Positions 6,344 through 6,362 of a stretch of 6,362 bases of DNA are shown in pieces. This stretch comes from Actinomycetota bacterium (GTDB taxonomy: Bacteria > Actinomycetota > Actinomycetes > S36-B12): assembly GCA_026392575.1 (NCBI GenBank), contig JAPLBU010000131.1, positions 1 to 6,362 on the forward strand, written 5' to 3'. Each line of letters starts with the position of its first letter. Within the stretch, counting starts at the first letter, position 1. The position numbers were made by a program, and so were the translations under genes. Under the pieces are notes generated by a model. That model was not told the origin of the DNA and ran no database searches. It was given only the letters and a program-made list of their open reading frames with translations.

Positions 6344-6362
6344 CGCGAACCTGCTCATCTTT
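6330..6362 (+). CDS. vapC: VapC-type PIN-domain ribonuclease toxin, N-terminal end (3' partial)
   Basis: Only 11 codons are visible, reading MIVPDANLLIF. This matches the first strand of PIN-domain toxins, with Asp5 in the position of the first metal-binding acidic residue. VapC toxins are magnesium-dependent endoribonucleases that cut tRNA or rRNA to slow growth until inhibited by VapB. The ATG overlaps the end of vapB by 14 bases in another frame, and GGGGAAG (6314-6320) nine bases upstream could serve as its ribosome binding site. The identification rests on a very short stretch plus its position after a VapB-like gene. The rest of the gene lies outside the window. Confidence 0.75.
   Translation, partial: MIVPDANLLIF

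Noticed and set aside
5993..6358. Minus-strand open frame opposite vapB
   Set aside because: The + strand carries a clear ribbon-helix-helix antitoxin with promoter and operator; the minus frame shows no motif or initiation signal.

Overview
The window looks like a piece of chromosome from a high-GC actinobacterium. The DNA is GC-rich with GC-rich third codon positions. Actinobacterial markers sit close together: a class II fructose-bisphosphate aldolase (fba), a DUF3151 protein and adenylosuccinate synthetase (purA). From memory, fba, DUF3151 and purA are also near neighbours in mycobacteria. All supported genes are on the + strand. Genus cannot be decided from the sequence.

Layout. Positions 1-191 hold the 3' end of a SpoU/TrmH-family RNA 2'-O-methyltransferase. 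Its stop overlaps the start of a 407-residue MFS exporter-like permease (191-1414). An 86-base gap carries a good promoter candidate and a ribosome binding site for fba (1501-2523). The 162-base gap after fba (2524-2685) is the most structured non-coding DNA here: a 53-base near-perfect hairpin, a second hairpin that would compete for the same strand, a third inverted repeat, and sequence repeats exactly 60 bases apart. Next come DUF3151 (2686-3090), a renalase-like FAD oxidoreductase that starts on the last base of the DUF3151 stop codon (3090-4064), and purA (4083-5369), which looks leaderless. A RimJ/RimL-type GNAT acetyltransferase follows (ends 6000); its start cannot be assigned cleanly and may be disrupted. 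The window ends in a type II toxin-antitoxin module: a vapB-like antitoxin (6056-6343) behind a palindromic operator and a leaderless-type promoter, then the first 11 codons of a PIN-domain vapC toxin that runs off the edge.

How the parts relate. fba (glycolysis/gluconeogenesis) and purA (AMP branch of purine synthesis) are core metabolism. The renalase-like protein may repair abnormal reduced nicotinamide nucleotides, which would suit a central-metabolism neighbourhood, but that is inference. DUF3151 has no known function. The GNAT and vapBC genes look like accessory additions downstream of the conserved core. No rRNA, tRNA, CRISPR array, insertion sequence or replication origin was seen. 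The best leads are the switch-like intergenic structures after fba, the unresolved GNAT start, and the operator/promoter arrangement of vapBC. Nothing amounts to a demonstrably new system.
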